From Elusimicrobiota bacterium (GTDB lineage: Bacteria; Elusimicrobiota; Elusimicrobia; UBA1565): a stretch of 39,103 bases of DNA. The notes beneath the pieces are model-generated. The model worked only from the letters and a program-made list of their open reading frames with translations. It was not told the origin of the DNA and did not search any database. The position numbers and the translations under genes are program-made. Where the stretch lies: positions 1 through 39,103 of the forward strand of contig JACRDU010000130.1 in the NCBI GenBank assembly GCA_016218495.1, in the 5' to 3' direction. Below, in pieces: positions 20,362-28,954 of this stretch. How positions within the stretch are numbered: position 1 is the stretch's first letter; each line of letters opens with the position of its first letter.

Positions 20362-23300
20362 CTATCCTTCCTTTGCCGGCAGCGTCAAGGCCGCGGTGCT
20401 CCCGGCCCCTTCCTTGCTGGTGAACTCGAGCGTCCCGCCATGGGCCGCCGCGATGCGCCGCGCCGTCGCCACGCCCAAGCCGATTCCGCCCGGCTTCGTC
20501 GTGAAGAACGGACGGCCGACCTCCTTCAGATGCTCCGGCGCCGTCCCGGCGCCTTCGTCGGAGACCCCGAGGCGGACGGCGCCTTCCGGGGCTCCGGCGG
20601 CGCTCAGGAGCACGCGCCCGCCCTTCTTCGACGCCTCGACGGCGTTGACGACCAGGCGCGCCAGCGCCTCGGCGAGGCGCTCGGGGTCCGCGTCGAGGGC
20701 CGGCAGGCCGGCCCGGCAGTCCACCTCGATGCGCACGCCCTTCTCCTTGGCCGCGGCCGCCGACGAAGCGGCGGCGCGCGACAACGCGGCCTCGGGACGG
20801 ACGGCCGTCCGGTTCAGCGGCAGCGGCCGCGTGAATTCGACCAGGTCCTCCAAGCGCTCGCGCAGGGTCCCGATGGCCCTCAGCATGGCCTCGAGCGACG
20901 AGCGCTCCTTGCCCCGCACCAGCACGCTGGACAGCCGGTCTTCCGCCAGGCTCTGCATGATTCCGAGCGGGTTGCGCACCTGGTGGGCGATGCCGAACAC
21001 CAGGTCCCGCAGCTCGCTCTCGAAGGCTTCGGGCGGGAGCGGGCCCTCAGAAGGCCCCTTGCGCAGGTGCTTGACCATCCGCGCGCGCAGCTCCCGCACC
21101 TCTTCGCGGGACTTGCGCGACTCCTCTTCGGCCGCCGCGAGCCGGGCTTCCCGCTCCTGGAAGCTCCGCTCCCTGGCGGCCAGCTCGGACTCCGCCGCCG
21201 CGATACGGCTGCGGACCTTCTCGTCGGTGCCCTTCAGGGTCGAGTCGAGCTCCCTGCGGCGCGCCTCGAACTCTGCGGCGCGCTTCTCGTCCTCTCGGAC
21301 CCGGCGCGCCGATTCCTCGGATTCCCGCTTCTCCAGCGCGGCCAGCCGCTCGGCGAGGGCGTGCTCGCGTTCCGCCAGCCTCTGCGCGTCGGCCAGGCGC
21401 TCCTTCTCCAGCTCCGCGACCCGCGCCTGCGCCTCGGCCTCGGCCTTGAGCGCCGCAGCCCGCTCGGTCTCCAGGCGCCGGGCCGCGTCGAGGCGCTCGT
21501 CTTCCGCCTGCCGCGCCGCCTCCTCGCGCTCCGCCGCCGCCCGTTCCGCCGCGAGCAGACGCTTCTCGGCGGCGGCCCGCTCCTCGCGGGCCCTGCGGCG
21601 CTCGGCGTCGAGCCGTCCTTCGAGCTCGCGCTCCAGCGCGGCGCGCTCCTCGAACGCGCGCGCTTCCGCCTCCGCCGCCTGCTTGCGGGCCCCCGTCTCG
21701 GCCGCCGCCGCGCGCTCGCGCGCCTCGGCCTCGGCCCGAGCGAGTGCCTTGCGGTGCTCCTCGTCGCGGGACGCCAGTTCCTTGTCCAGGCGGGCCCGTT
21801 CTTCGCGCCGGACGGAGCGCTTGAGCTCCTCTTCGCGCCGCACGAACTCCCGCTCCAGCGCCGAGCGCTCCTCGGAAAGGCGCTCGTCGCGCTTCGTCAG
21901 CTCGTCGCGCAGGGCCTCATGCAGCTCCGAGCTCGAGCGGGTCAGCTCCAGGCGCGCCCGGTCCTGGGACTCGGCCGCCTGGCGGAGCATCTCCTCTTCA
22001 CGCGCCTTGAAGGCGCCCTGCATCTCCTCTTCGCGCCGCAGGTGCTCATGGCGCATCGCGGCCTCGCGCTCGCGCAGGTCGCGCTCCGACTCGGCCCGCC
22101 GGGCTTCCACGGCCTCGAGCGCCCGCCCCGCCTCGTCGCGCTGGAGCTGGGCCTGCTTCTTGAGCTCGAGCTTCTCCGCCTCGAGGGCGGCCTGGCGCCT
22201 GGCGAATTCCTCGCGCTGGACCCGCTCGCGGCGCAGCAGCGCCTCGGCGGCCTCGGACTCCTCGGCGGCGGCCCGCCGGCGCAGTTCCTCGCGCCCCAGC
22301 TCGACCTCGGCCATCGCCGCCGCCCACTCGTCGCGCAGGGCCTTGCGGTCCGCCTCTAGCCGCGCGGCGGCCTCGGCCGCCGCCCGTTCCGAGGCCCGGC
22401 GCAGCTCGGCCTCCCGCTCCGCCGCAGCCTTTTCCAGGGCCGCCTCGCGGTCGCGGAACTCCTTGAGCCAGGCGTCCTTCTCGGCCTCCAGGCCCTTGCG
22501 GCTCTCCGCGTCCTCGGCCTCGCGCTGGACGCGCTCGCGCTCGATGACGGCCAGGCGTTCCTTGGCGGCCGCCTCCAAGGACTCATGGCGCCGGCGGTAG
22601 TCGGCCTCGAGCGATGATTCCTTCTGGCGCAGCAGCTCGTCGGCGCGCTTGCGCGCCGCTTCGGCGTCCCTCACCCGCTTCTCGAGGTCGTCCTGACGCG
22701 ACCGCATGGCCAGCTCGAGCGCTTCGCGCTCGACCGCCAGGGCTTCCAGGTCGGTGCGGCGGGCCTGCTTGAGCTCCTGCTCCTTGCGCGCGAGCTCGGC
22801 GCGCAGCTCCGCCTCGCGCCTGGAGAAGGTCTCTTCGAGCTGCTGTTGGACCAGCTCGGCTTCCCTCTCGCGCCGCTGCACCTCGCCTTGCCTGGCGGTC
22901 TCGGCCTCGGCCGCCGCGGCCCGCTCGGCCCGCAGCGACTCGCGTTCCCGCTCGAGCTGCGCCCGGAGCTGGCGCTCGCGCTCCAGGAAGGCGGAACGGA
23001 GTTCGGCCTCGCGGCCGGAGAAGGCCTGGGTCATGGCCGCTTCGCGCTCGCGCAGGTGGTTCTCGATGTCCGTCCGCCTCTGGTCGGTCTCGCGCATCCG
23101 CCGTACGGCCTCGGCCTCCAGGTCCTGCTGGCGGGCCTTGAACTCCTCTTCGAGCGAGGCCCTCCGGTGGGAGGTCTCCTCGGTGAAGCGGCGCCTCTCG
23201 TCGGCCATCTTGGCGGCGGAGTCCGCCTCGCGCTGGGAAGCAGCCTCCCGCAGCTCGGCCTCGCGCTGCGAGAGGAGCTTTTCCGTGGCGGCGGCGCGTT

Positions 23301-26300
23301 CCCGGGCCCGGGCTTCGAGGGCCTCCCGGGCGCCTTCGAGCTCTCTCTGAGACCTGGACAGCTCCGCCTCGCGGGCGGCGAACACCTCGGCAAAGGCAGC
23401 CTCCCGTTCGGCGACGGCCTTATCCGCCGCGGCACGGGACGCCTCGAGCTCCTGGAGCCGCCGCGCCTTGTCCGTCTCGAGCTGCTGGCGTTCCTTCTGG
23501 AGCTCGGCCTCCCGCCGCTTGACGCCCGCCTCGAGCGTGCGGCGTTCGTTGGCGAAAGCCTTGCGGAGTTCGAGCTCGCGCGCCTTCAGCGACTGCTCGG
23601 CGGCGGCCTCGCGGGCCGCCGTCGACTCGGCCAGGGCGGCCTCGCGTTCGGCGAAGGCCTTCTCGTTCATCGTCTTGACGGCGTCCGCCTCGTGCTGCCG
23701 CCGGGCGGCCTCTTCCTCGAACTGGCGCTGCTCCCGGGCGAGGGCCTCCTCCCGCTGGCGGTGGGCCGCGTCCAACCGGCGCCGGTCCTCCTCGATCGAC
23801 CCGCGCAGCTCCTCCTCCCTGGCCGCGAAGGCCAGGCGCAGGTCGTCGGCGCGCCGCTCGAGCTCGCGCTGCGCGCGCTCTTCCGCGGACTTGAGCTGCC
23901 GGTCCGCCTCGGCCCGAAGGGACTCGGCCTCACGGCGCTTCTGGGAATACTCCTCTTCGAGCCGCGCGCGCTCGGCAGCCAACGCCTCGGCCCGCTCCTT
24001 CTCCAACAGTTCCAGCGAGCGCTGCCGTTCCGCGAAGACCCGCTGCAGCTCGGCCCGCTCGCCTTCCAGCTCCACGCGCCGGCGTTCGAGGCGTTCGAGG
24101 GCCTGCGCCCTCTCCCGCTCGGCGGCGGCTTCCCGGCGCCGGAAGTCCGACTCGAGGTCGGCCTCGCGTTCCCGGACCTCCTCCTGAAGCTGGGCCGCCC
24201 TCTGTTCGAGCTCGCGCAGCTTGCCCGCGTGCGCCGCCTCCAGCAGCCTCTTCTCCTTCTCCATCTCCGCCTGCACGCGCCGCGAGGACTCATCGTTCCA
24301 TGCGGCTTCCTTCTGGGCCATGCGCTCGGTGAAGCCCTTCAGCTCGCCGGCGAGGCGTTCGTCGGACTCTTGCTTGAGGAGGTCGGCCTTGTGCTGCCAT
24401 TCCGCCATCAGGTCGGATTCCATGCGCAGGTAGGTCCGCTGCAGGCCTTCCTCGCGCTGACGGTACATCTGGTCGAGGGCCGTGCGTTCGGCCGCCTGCT
24501 TTTCCTGCAGCGAGCCGATGAGGGCGCTCTCGCGCCGGCGCAGCTCCTCGCGCAGGGCCTCTTCCTTGGCCCGAGCATCTTCTTCGAGCGCGCTGCGGCG
24601 CTGCTCCGACTCGGCGAGGATGCGCTGGCTCTCCGCGGCGGTGTCCGCCATCGACCGGCGATGGGCCTCGCGCAGCGCCTCGCGTTCGACGGCGAGCTTG
24701 CGCTTCTCTTCGGCGAGCCAGGCCGCGCCCCGCGCGTCATGGTCGGCGCGGGCCTCTTCGAGCTTCTTGGCGGCCTCGGCGTCGAGCGCCGACCGGAGCG
24801 AGGCCAGGCGCGCCTCGGCCCGGGCCTGCGCTTCGAGGGCCTCCCCGCGCAGGCGCTCGGTCTCGGCCGCCAGGCGGGCGCGATAGGTCTCGCGCTCCTC
24901 ATCGACCTTGGCCATCAGCTCGCCCTCGCGGGCGCGCCACTGGGTCTCGAGCGACTGTTCGCGGTCGAGGAAGGACTTCTCCAGCCGCGACTCCTTGTCC
25001 CGCAGGGCCGCCAGCATCCGCTGGCGGTCGCTCTCGAGGTCGGCGGCGCGCTTCTCGAGGTCCTCTTCGAGGGCGGCCCGGCGCGACTCGAGCGCGGCCT
25101 GGGCCTCGAGCGCCGATTTCTCGTCGCGCTGGCGCGCGCGTTCGGCGAAGGCGTCGTCGGCCTCCTTCAGGTGGCGCTTGAGCGCCTCCCGCGACTGGTC
25201 CTCCAGGAGGGCCGCGCGGTGCGCCCAGTCGTTCTTCAGCTGGGCCTCGAGGCTGAGGTAGTTCTGGTGCAGCGTCTCTTCGCGCTTGCGGAAGATGTCG
25301 TCGAGCCCCACCCGCTCGCGCCCGAGCGTCTCCTGCACCTCTTCGTTGAGGCGGCGCTCCTTCTGACGCCATTCCTCGTTATGCTCCGTCTCGCGCCGGC
25401 GGTTGTACTGCTCTAGCGCCTCGCGGCGCTGGGCCAGCTCCTTCTCGCGCTGCTCGGCCTCGGCATTGAGCGTCTCGAGGTGCGCCCGGGCCTGGGCCTG
25501 CAGCTGCTCGCGCTCGCGGATGAGCCCGCGGCGCTGGCGCTCCATCCAGTCCTCCTTCTCCTTCTCCGCCTGGGCGGCGATGTCGCGCCGGACCGCTTCG
25601 ACGCGGCCGGAGAGCGTCTCTTCCAGGGCCGCGTTGCGGGCCGCCGCCGCCTCGCGCTCCTTCTGGCGCTCGGCCTCGATGGCCTGGACTGCCGCCGCGA
25701 AGCCCACCGCCTGCTCTTCGAGCGCGGCGCGGTGCCTGTCGGCTTGCTCACGTTCCTTGACGGCGATGAGCTGCTGCAGGGAACGCTCGGCCGCGAGGTG
25801 CTTCGCGTCGCGCTCCGCGGCGCGGCGGCGCTCGGCCTCGTGGAGCTCGACGCGCTCGGACTCCCAACGCCGCTCGCGCGCCTGGAGCTCTCCCCAGAGG
25901 TTCTGCTTCTCGGCTTCGAGTGCGGTCGCCGCGTCCTGCAGCCTTCCGGCTTCGAGCGCCCGCTCTTCGAGCCGGTGCTCCAAGTCGAGGCGCTCGACCT
26001 GAGCGGCCTCCTGCTGCGAGCGCTGGCGCCCCAGCCATTCCGCGTCGCGGCGCTCGGCGTCGAGCTGGACCTGCCGGAGGGCGTCCTGCATGCGGCGGTC
26101 GGCTTCGGCCCGGATGGTCTGGCATTCGAGGCGGTGACCGTCGACGAGCGCCGCTTCGCGCTTCTGCGCCCGCCCTTCGATCTCGGCCTCGAGCTTCGCG
26201 AACTGGCGCTTCATCTCCTGGCTGCGGGCGAGGAGCTCTTCCTCCCCCTGGCGGCGGCGCTGGTCGAACTCGGCCCGGACGCGTTCGAACTCGACCTTCG

Positions 26301-27930
26301 AAGACCGCCGCTCCTGCTCGAGGGCGGTCTCGTAGCGGCGGATGACGTCGGCTTCGCGCTCGTGCCACTCGCTGTCGAGGTTCTTCTCTTTGGCCACGTA
26401 TTCGGTGACGACGCCCTGCTTCCAGGTCCGGAACTGCTCCTCCATGCCCGCCCGGGCCCTTTCCAGCTCGGCGACTCGGGCCTGGTAGGCCTCTTCGAAC
26501 GCGCGCTCCTTCTGGCGGACCTGCTCGGCCAGCGAAGCCCGCTCGGCCTCGACGGCCTTCTCGTGCTCGCTGAGCAGCTGCACCTTCCGGCGGGTCCAAT
26601 CGTCGCGCAGCTCGTTCTCGCGGGCCAGGTGGCTCTCTTGCAGCTCGACGGTCCGCCGGTTGAAGGCCTCCTCGAGGGAAGCCTCGCGCTGCAGCGCGCC
26701 CGACTCGGCCTCGGCGGCCCGGGATGCGGCCTCGGCTTCGAGCGTGCGGCGGGTCTTCTCGACCTCCCGCGCGAAGTCCGACTCCCTGCGGGCGAGCTCG
26801 TTGACGCGCGCGGAATGCTCCTCTTGCAGCACGGCGGCGCGCTTGCGCGCCTCTTCGACGGCGGAGGCTCGCTCCTTCTCGAGGTCCTCTTCGAAGCGGG
26901 CGAGCAGGGTCTGTTCGAGGCGCTTGTGGCGCTCGACCAGGCCGCGCTCGAGCTCGGCGGTCCGGCGCTCGTTCTCCGAGACCCGGGCGGTGAAGTCGGC
27001 GTCGAGCTCCTGGCGGCGGCGCTCGAGGTGGGCCTCGACCTCGGAGGTTCGGTCGGCGAGGGCCCTCGCGCGTTCGTCGAACTGGGCGTTGACGGCCCGG
27101 TCGAGCTTCTCGCGCGCTTCCTTGGCGCGCTCCCAGAGCCCGTTCTCCACGTCGGCCCAAGCCGCCTGCAGCTCGGCCTCGCGCTTCGCGTAGCGCTCCT
27201 GGAGCTCCATCTCCCGGGCCTTGTAGTCGCGGGTGAGGCGCTCTTCGCGCTCACGCAGCTTGAGCTCGGAGTCCTGGGTCTGCGCCGCAAGCACGCGCTG
27301 GAACTCCTCGTTCACGCGCTTGAGGCGGAGGATTTCGGATTCCTTGAGTTCCAGCTCCTTCTCCCGGTTCTTCAGGGTGGAGAGGATTTCCTCATCGCGG
27401 CGGCGGCGCAGCTGGAGCACCATCTCCTGGTCCTTCTGGAACCGGGCCACCAGCGCGGCCTTCTCGGATTGGGACTGGCGGAGCTCGGCTTCGCGCTGCT
27501 CGAGCACCTTGCGGACCTCGCCCCACTGGTGCTCCTTGTGGGCGTGGGTGGCCTTCCAGGTCTCGACCTGGGCGGCCAGGGCGGCCAGCTCGTCTTCGGA
27601 CTGGCGGCGCTCACGCTCGACGCGCGCTCGCTCCTCCTCGCGCACTTCGAGCCTGACCCGGTCCTTCCAGCGTTCTTCCTTCTGGGCGGATTCCCGCCGC
27701 TCGATCTCCCAGCGTTCTGCCTCCTTCTGCCACACCTCGAGCTGCTTGCGGTATTCCGCCGACTGGGTTCGGGCTTCGTGCTCGCGCGCCTGGGCCTCCT
27801 GGAGGGTGCCCTTGAGGCGCGACGAGAGGTCCTGGAGGTCGCGGATCGTGGCCACGGCCCCCCGGATCGCAAGTCGCGCTGCTTCGACGTCGTTTATCTG
27901 CGCGAACGCTTCTTCATCCCAGGGATTCAT
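20362..27930 (-). CDS. Giant coiled-coil histidine kinase
   Basis: About 2,522 aa. Residues about 30-2290 are an almost unbroken, highly charged heptad-type sequence rich in Glu, Arg, Ala and Leu (RREAEL, REEELRR and similar). There is no signal peptide, no membrane helix and very little Pro or Gly, so it is a cytoplasmic coiled coil. The end is a complete histidine kinase: H-box FGIAHQVRNPLGIM with the phospho-accepting His near 2316, N-box LARLVVNAVEAS (Asn about 2429), G1 VSDEGAG (about 2457-2463), F-box RPFFTTKP and G2 GGIGLG. A fully helical rod of that length would be roughly 0.3 micrometre long. Start ATG 27930 has GGAGA at good spacing; ATG 27936 is an alternative. The N-terminus (MNPWDEEAFAQINDVEAARL) is a short non-repetitive cap. 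It lies between the small kinase and the receiver/propeller gene. Confidence 0.9.
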   Translation of the reverse strand: MNPWDEEAFAQINDVEAARLAIRGAVATIRDLQDLSSRLKGTLQEAQAREHEARTQSAEYRKQLEVWQKEAERWEIERRESAQKEERWKDRVRLEVREEERARVERERRQSEDELAALAAQVETWKATHAHKEHQWGEVRKVLEQREAELRQSQSEKAALVARFQKDQEMVLQLRRRRDEEILSTLKNREKELELKESEILRLKRVNEEFQRVLAAQTQDSELKLREREERLTRDYKAREMELQERYAKREAELQAAWADVENGLWERAKEAREKLDRAVNAQFDERARALADRTSEVEAHLERRRQELDADFTARVSENERRTAELERGLVERHKRLEQTLLARFEEDLEKERASAVEEARKRAAVLQEEHSARVNELARRESDFAREVEKTRRTLEAEAASRAAEAESGALQREASLEEAFNRRTVELQESHLARENELRDDWTRRKVQLLSEHEKAVEAERASLAEQVRQKERAFEEAYQARVAELERARAGMEEQFRTWKQGVVTEYVAKEKNLDSEWHEREADVIRRYETALEQERRSSKVEFERVRAEFDQRRRQGEEELLARSQEMKRQFAKLEAEIEGRAQKREAALVDGHRLECQTIRAEADRRMQDALRQVQLDAERRDAEWLGRQRSQQEAAQVERLDLEHRLEERALEAGRLQDAATALEAEKQNLWGELQARERRWESERVELHEAERRRAAERDAKHLAAERSLQQLIAVKEREQADRHRAALEEQAVGFAAAVQAIEAERQKEREAAAARNAALEETLSGRVEAVRRDIAAQAEKEKEDWMERQRRGLIREREQLQAQARAHLETLNAEAEQREKELAQRREALEQYNRRRETEHNEEWRQKERRLNEEVQETLGRERVGLDDIFRKREETLHQNYLSLEAQLKNDWAHRAALLEDQSREALKRHLKEADDAFAERARQRDEKSALEAQAALESRRAALEEDLEKRAADLESDRQRMLAALRDKESRLEKSFLDREQSLETQWRAREGELMAKVDEERETYRARLAAETERLRGEALEAQARAEARLASLRSALDAEAAKKLEEARADHDARGAAWLAEEKRKLAVEREALREAHRRSMADTAAESQRILAESEQRRSALEEDARAKEEALREELRRRESALIGSLQEKQAAERTALDQMYRQREEGLQRTYLRMESDLMAEWQHKADLLKQESDERLAGELKGFTERMAQKEAAWNDESSRRVQAEMEKEKRLLEAAHAGKLRELEQRAAQLQEEVREREADLESDFRRREAAAERERAQALERLERRRVELEGERAELQRVFAERQRSLELLEKERAEALAAERARLEEEYSQKRREAESLRAEADRQLKSAEERAQRELERRADDLRLAFAAREEELRGSIEEDRRRLDAAHRQREEALAREQRQFEEEAARRQHEADAVKTMNEKAFAEREAALAESTAAREAAAEQSLKARELELRKAFANERRTLEAGVKRREAELQKERQQLETDKARRLQELEASRAAADKAVAEREAAFAEVFAAREAELSRSQRELEGAREALEARARERAAATEKLLSQREAELREAASQREADSAAKMADERRRFTEETSHRRASLEEEFKARQQDLEAEAVRRMRETDQRRTDIENHLREREAAMTQAFSGREAELRSAFLERERQLRAQLERERESLRAERAAAAEAETARQGEVQRREREAELVQQQLEETFSRREAELRAELARKEQELKQARRTDLEALAVEREALELAMRSRQDDLEKRVRDAEAARKRADELLRQKESSLEADYRRRHESLEAAAKERLAVIERERVQREAEDAESRKGLEAEKDAWLKEFRDREAALEKAAAEREAELRRASERAAAEAAARLEADRKALRDEWAAAMAEVELGREELRRRAAAEESEAAEALLRRERVQREEFARRQAALEAEKLELKKQAQLQRDEAGRALEAVEARRAESERDLREREAAMRHEHLRREEEMQGAFKAREEEMLRQAAESQDRARLELTRSSSELHEALRDELTKRDERLSEERSALEREFVRREEELKRSVRREERARLDKELASRDEEHRKALARAEAEARERAAAAETGARKQAAEAEARAFEERAALERELEGRLDAERRRAREERAAAEKRLLAAERAAAEREEAARQAEDERLDAARRLETERAAALKAEAEAQARVAELEKERLADAQRLAEREHALAERLAALEKRESEESARRVREDEKRAAEFEARRRELDSTLKGTDEKVRSRIAAAESELAARERSFQEREARLAAAEEESRKSREEVRELRARMVKHLRKGPSEGPLPPEAFESELRDLVFGIAHQVRNPLGIMQSLAEDRLSSVLVRGKERSSLEAMLRAIGTLRERLEDLVEFTRPLPLNRTAVRPEAALSRAAASSAAAAKEKGVRIEVDCRAGLPALDADPERLAEALARLVVNAVEASKKGGRVLLSAAGAPEGAVRLGVSDEGAGTAPEHLKEVGRPFFTTKPGGIGLGVATARRIAAAHGGTLEFTSKEGAGSTAALTLPAKEG

Positions 27931-28058
27931 GTCCATTCTCCAGTCATACGGCCTCCAGGTCGCCCCCCACGATGGGGCGTTGTCGCGGCAAACGGCGACG
28001 GCACGGTCAGGGCGCACGCCCACATAGGGCGCGCCTCGGCGCAATCCCCACAAATATA
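27931..28058 (-). promoter_or_regulatory. Upstream region of the giant kinase gene
   Basis: The stretch contains a candidate -10 TATATT (28058 to 28053) without a good -35. Two GC-rich hairpins follow: 28014-28034 (8 bp with one G-U, 5-base loop) and 27961-27979 (CGCCCC/GGGGCG). If transcription starts near 28046, the leader is about 115 bases and structured. A six-codon frame starting at 27946 (ATGACTGGAGAATGGACATGA) has its UGA overlapping the chosen start codon. Read-through from the small kinase gene is equally possible. Confidence 0.25.
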
Positions 28059-28098
28059 AGAGAAGCCCGTTACAGACCTATTTCGCCAAAACGAAGGG

Positions 28099-28119
28099 AA
28101 ATCCCCTGGAAAGGGGTTT
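28099..28119 (-). terminator. Weak hairpin at the end of the small kinase gene
   Basis: On the minus strand AAACCCCT-TTCC-AGGGG(A)TTT forms an 8-bp stem with one bulged A and a 4-base loop, starting within the stop codon. It is followed by few U residues, so it is at most a partial terminator or an mRNA end-stabilising structure. Confidence 0.35.
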
Positions 28120-28804
28120 ATAAGGGAAGGCGGACCACGGCCGTGGTCCCGTTTCCGGGGGCGCTGGCTAGCTCCAGGGCTCCTCCGCTGTCCTCAAGGA
28201 GGCGGCGGGTCAGATAGAGCCCCAAGCCGGTGCCGTTCGGCTTGCTCGTGAAGAACGCCGTCCCGGCCTTGGCCAAAGTGTCCCCGTCCATGCCGGCGCC
28301 GCTGTCGGAGATGGTGGCCTTCGCCTCCGTCCGGGAGGTCTCCACCCGAACCCTCAGCGTGCCGCCGCGCGGCATCGCCTCCAAGGCGTTGACGAGGAGG
28401 TTGTGCAGCGCCGTTTCCAGGGCCCGTTCGTCGCCGGCCGGAGCGGCGCGGCAGGAGAGTTCGGCCTCGAGGCGCACCCCGTGCGACACGAGCATCTTGT
28501 CGAGGAGCCTGAGCTGGCGCTCCAAGAGGCGCGAAAGGTCGCAGGGGCCCAGCCCGGACGCGGGCGCCGCCGCGAAGTCCAGCAGGGCCTGCGCGGCCTG
28601 AGCGGCCTGGCGTGCGTTGCGCAAGATGGTTTCGAGCCCGTCCTTGAGCTCTCCGGCGGGTTCCATGTGGGAGAGGGCCAGCTCGGCGGTGGAGGAGATG
28701 ACGTGGAGCGGACCCCTGATGTCGTGGGCGAATGAGCCCGCCGCGCGGCCGACGGCGCTCAGGCGTTCCAACCGCGCCAGGGCCTCCTTCGTCGGAGCAT
28801 CCAC
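28118..28804 (-). CDS. Small soluble histidine kinase without sensor domain
   Basis: 228 aa. It consists only of the kinase core. The H-box is GSFAHDIRGPLHVISSTAEL with phospho-accepting His27. The N-box is LHNLLVNALEAMP, G1 ISDSGAGM, F-box TAFFTSKP and G2 GTGLGLYLTRRL. There is no membrane segment or sensor domain, so it acts in the cytoplasm and must receive its signal through a partner. The core is similar in order and motifs to that of the giant kinase just downstream, which suggests a paralogue pair that could form heterodimers. The start is GTG 28804, because TGC-TATACT ends exactly 6 bases upstream. A frame reaching upstream through an ATG in the palindrome is rejected because it would place the promoter inside the gene. 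Confidence 0.88.
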   Translation of the reverse strand: MDAPTKEALARLERLSAVGRAAGSFAHDIRGPLHVISSTAELALSHMEPAGELKDGLETILRNARQAAQAAQALLDFAAAPASGLGPCDLSRLLERQLRLLDKMLVSHGVRLEAELSCRAAPAGDERALETALHNLLVNALEAMPRGGTLRVRVETSRTEAKATISDSGAGMDGDTLAKAGTAFFTSKPNGTGLGLYLTRRLLEDSGGALELASAPGNGTTAVVRLPL

Positions 28805-28810
28805 GCGCCG

Positions 28811-28819
28811 AGTATAGCA
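28811..28819 (-). promoter_or_regulatory. Extended -10 promoter of the small kinase, leaderless
   Basis: On the minus strand TGC-TATACT (28819 to 28811) is followed by exactly 6 bases and GTG. The TGn motif is the extended -10 element. The expected -35 region lies inside the 28828-28898 palindrome, so a protein bound there could control this promoter. Confidence 0.65.
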
Positions 28820-28827
28820 CGCTCGAA

Positions 28828-28898
28828 CGGTGTCAGACATTCGAAAGTTTCGGAAACCGGAGCGCGGAACTTCCAAAACTTTCGAATGTCTGACACCG
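28828..28898. repeat. 71-bp long palindrome with TGTCTGACACCGG ends
   Basis: Perfect 23-bp arms (28828-28850 and 28876-28898). The right arm reads AAACTTTCGAATGTCTGACA then CCG. The hairpin continues inward after one mismatch with GGAA/TTCC. It fills most of the divergent spacer between the small kinase and the gene at 28955. A half copy occurs at 16542-16556. It may be a REP/MITE-like mobile repeat, a bidirectional transcription barrier or a large operator. Confidence 0.85.
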
Positions 28899-28916
28899 GT
28901 GGCACTGGTGGCGGTC

Positions 28917-28945
28917 TTGCGGGGGAGAGGAAACACGGCTACAAT
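28917..28945 (+). promoter_or_regulatory. Promoter of the 28955 gene, nearly leaderless
   Basis: TTGCGG (28917-28922), a 17-base spacer and TACAAT (28940-28945). The ATG at 28955 begins 9 bases after the hexamer, so the leader would be about 0-3 bases. It starts 19 bases outside the palindrome. Confidence 0.65.
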
Positions 28946-28954
28946 CTCTGCGAG

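Noticed and set aside
20194-28059. Several very long open frames on the plus strand opposite the giant kinase
   Set aside because: They mirror the Glu/Arg/Ala-rich coiled-coil codons (GAG, GCG, CGC) read in reverse, give Leu/Gly/Arg or Ser/Arg/Ala-rich nonsense, lack motifs and start signals, and oppose a frame with clear kinase motifs.
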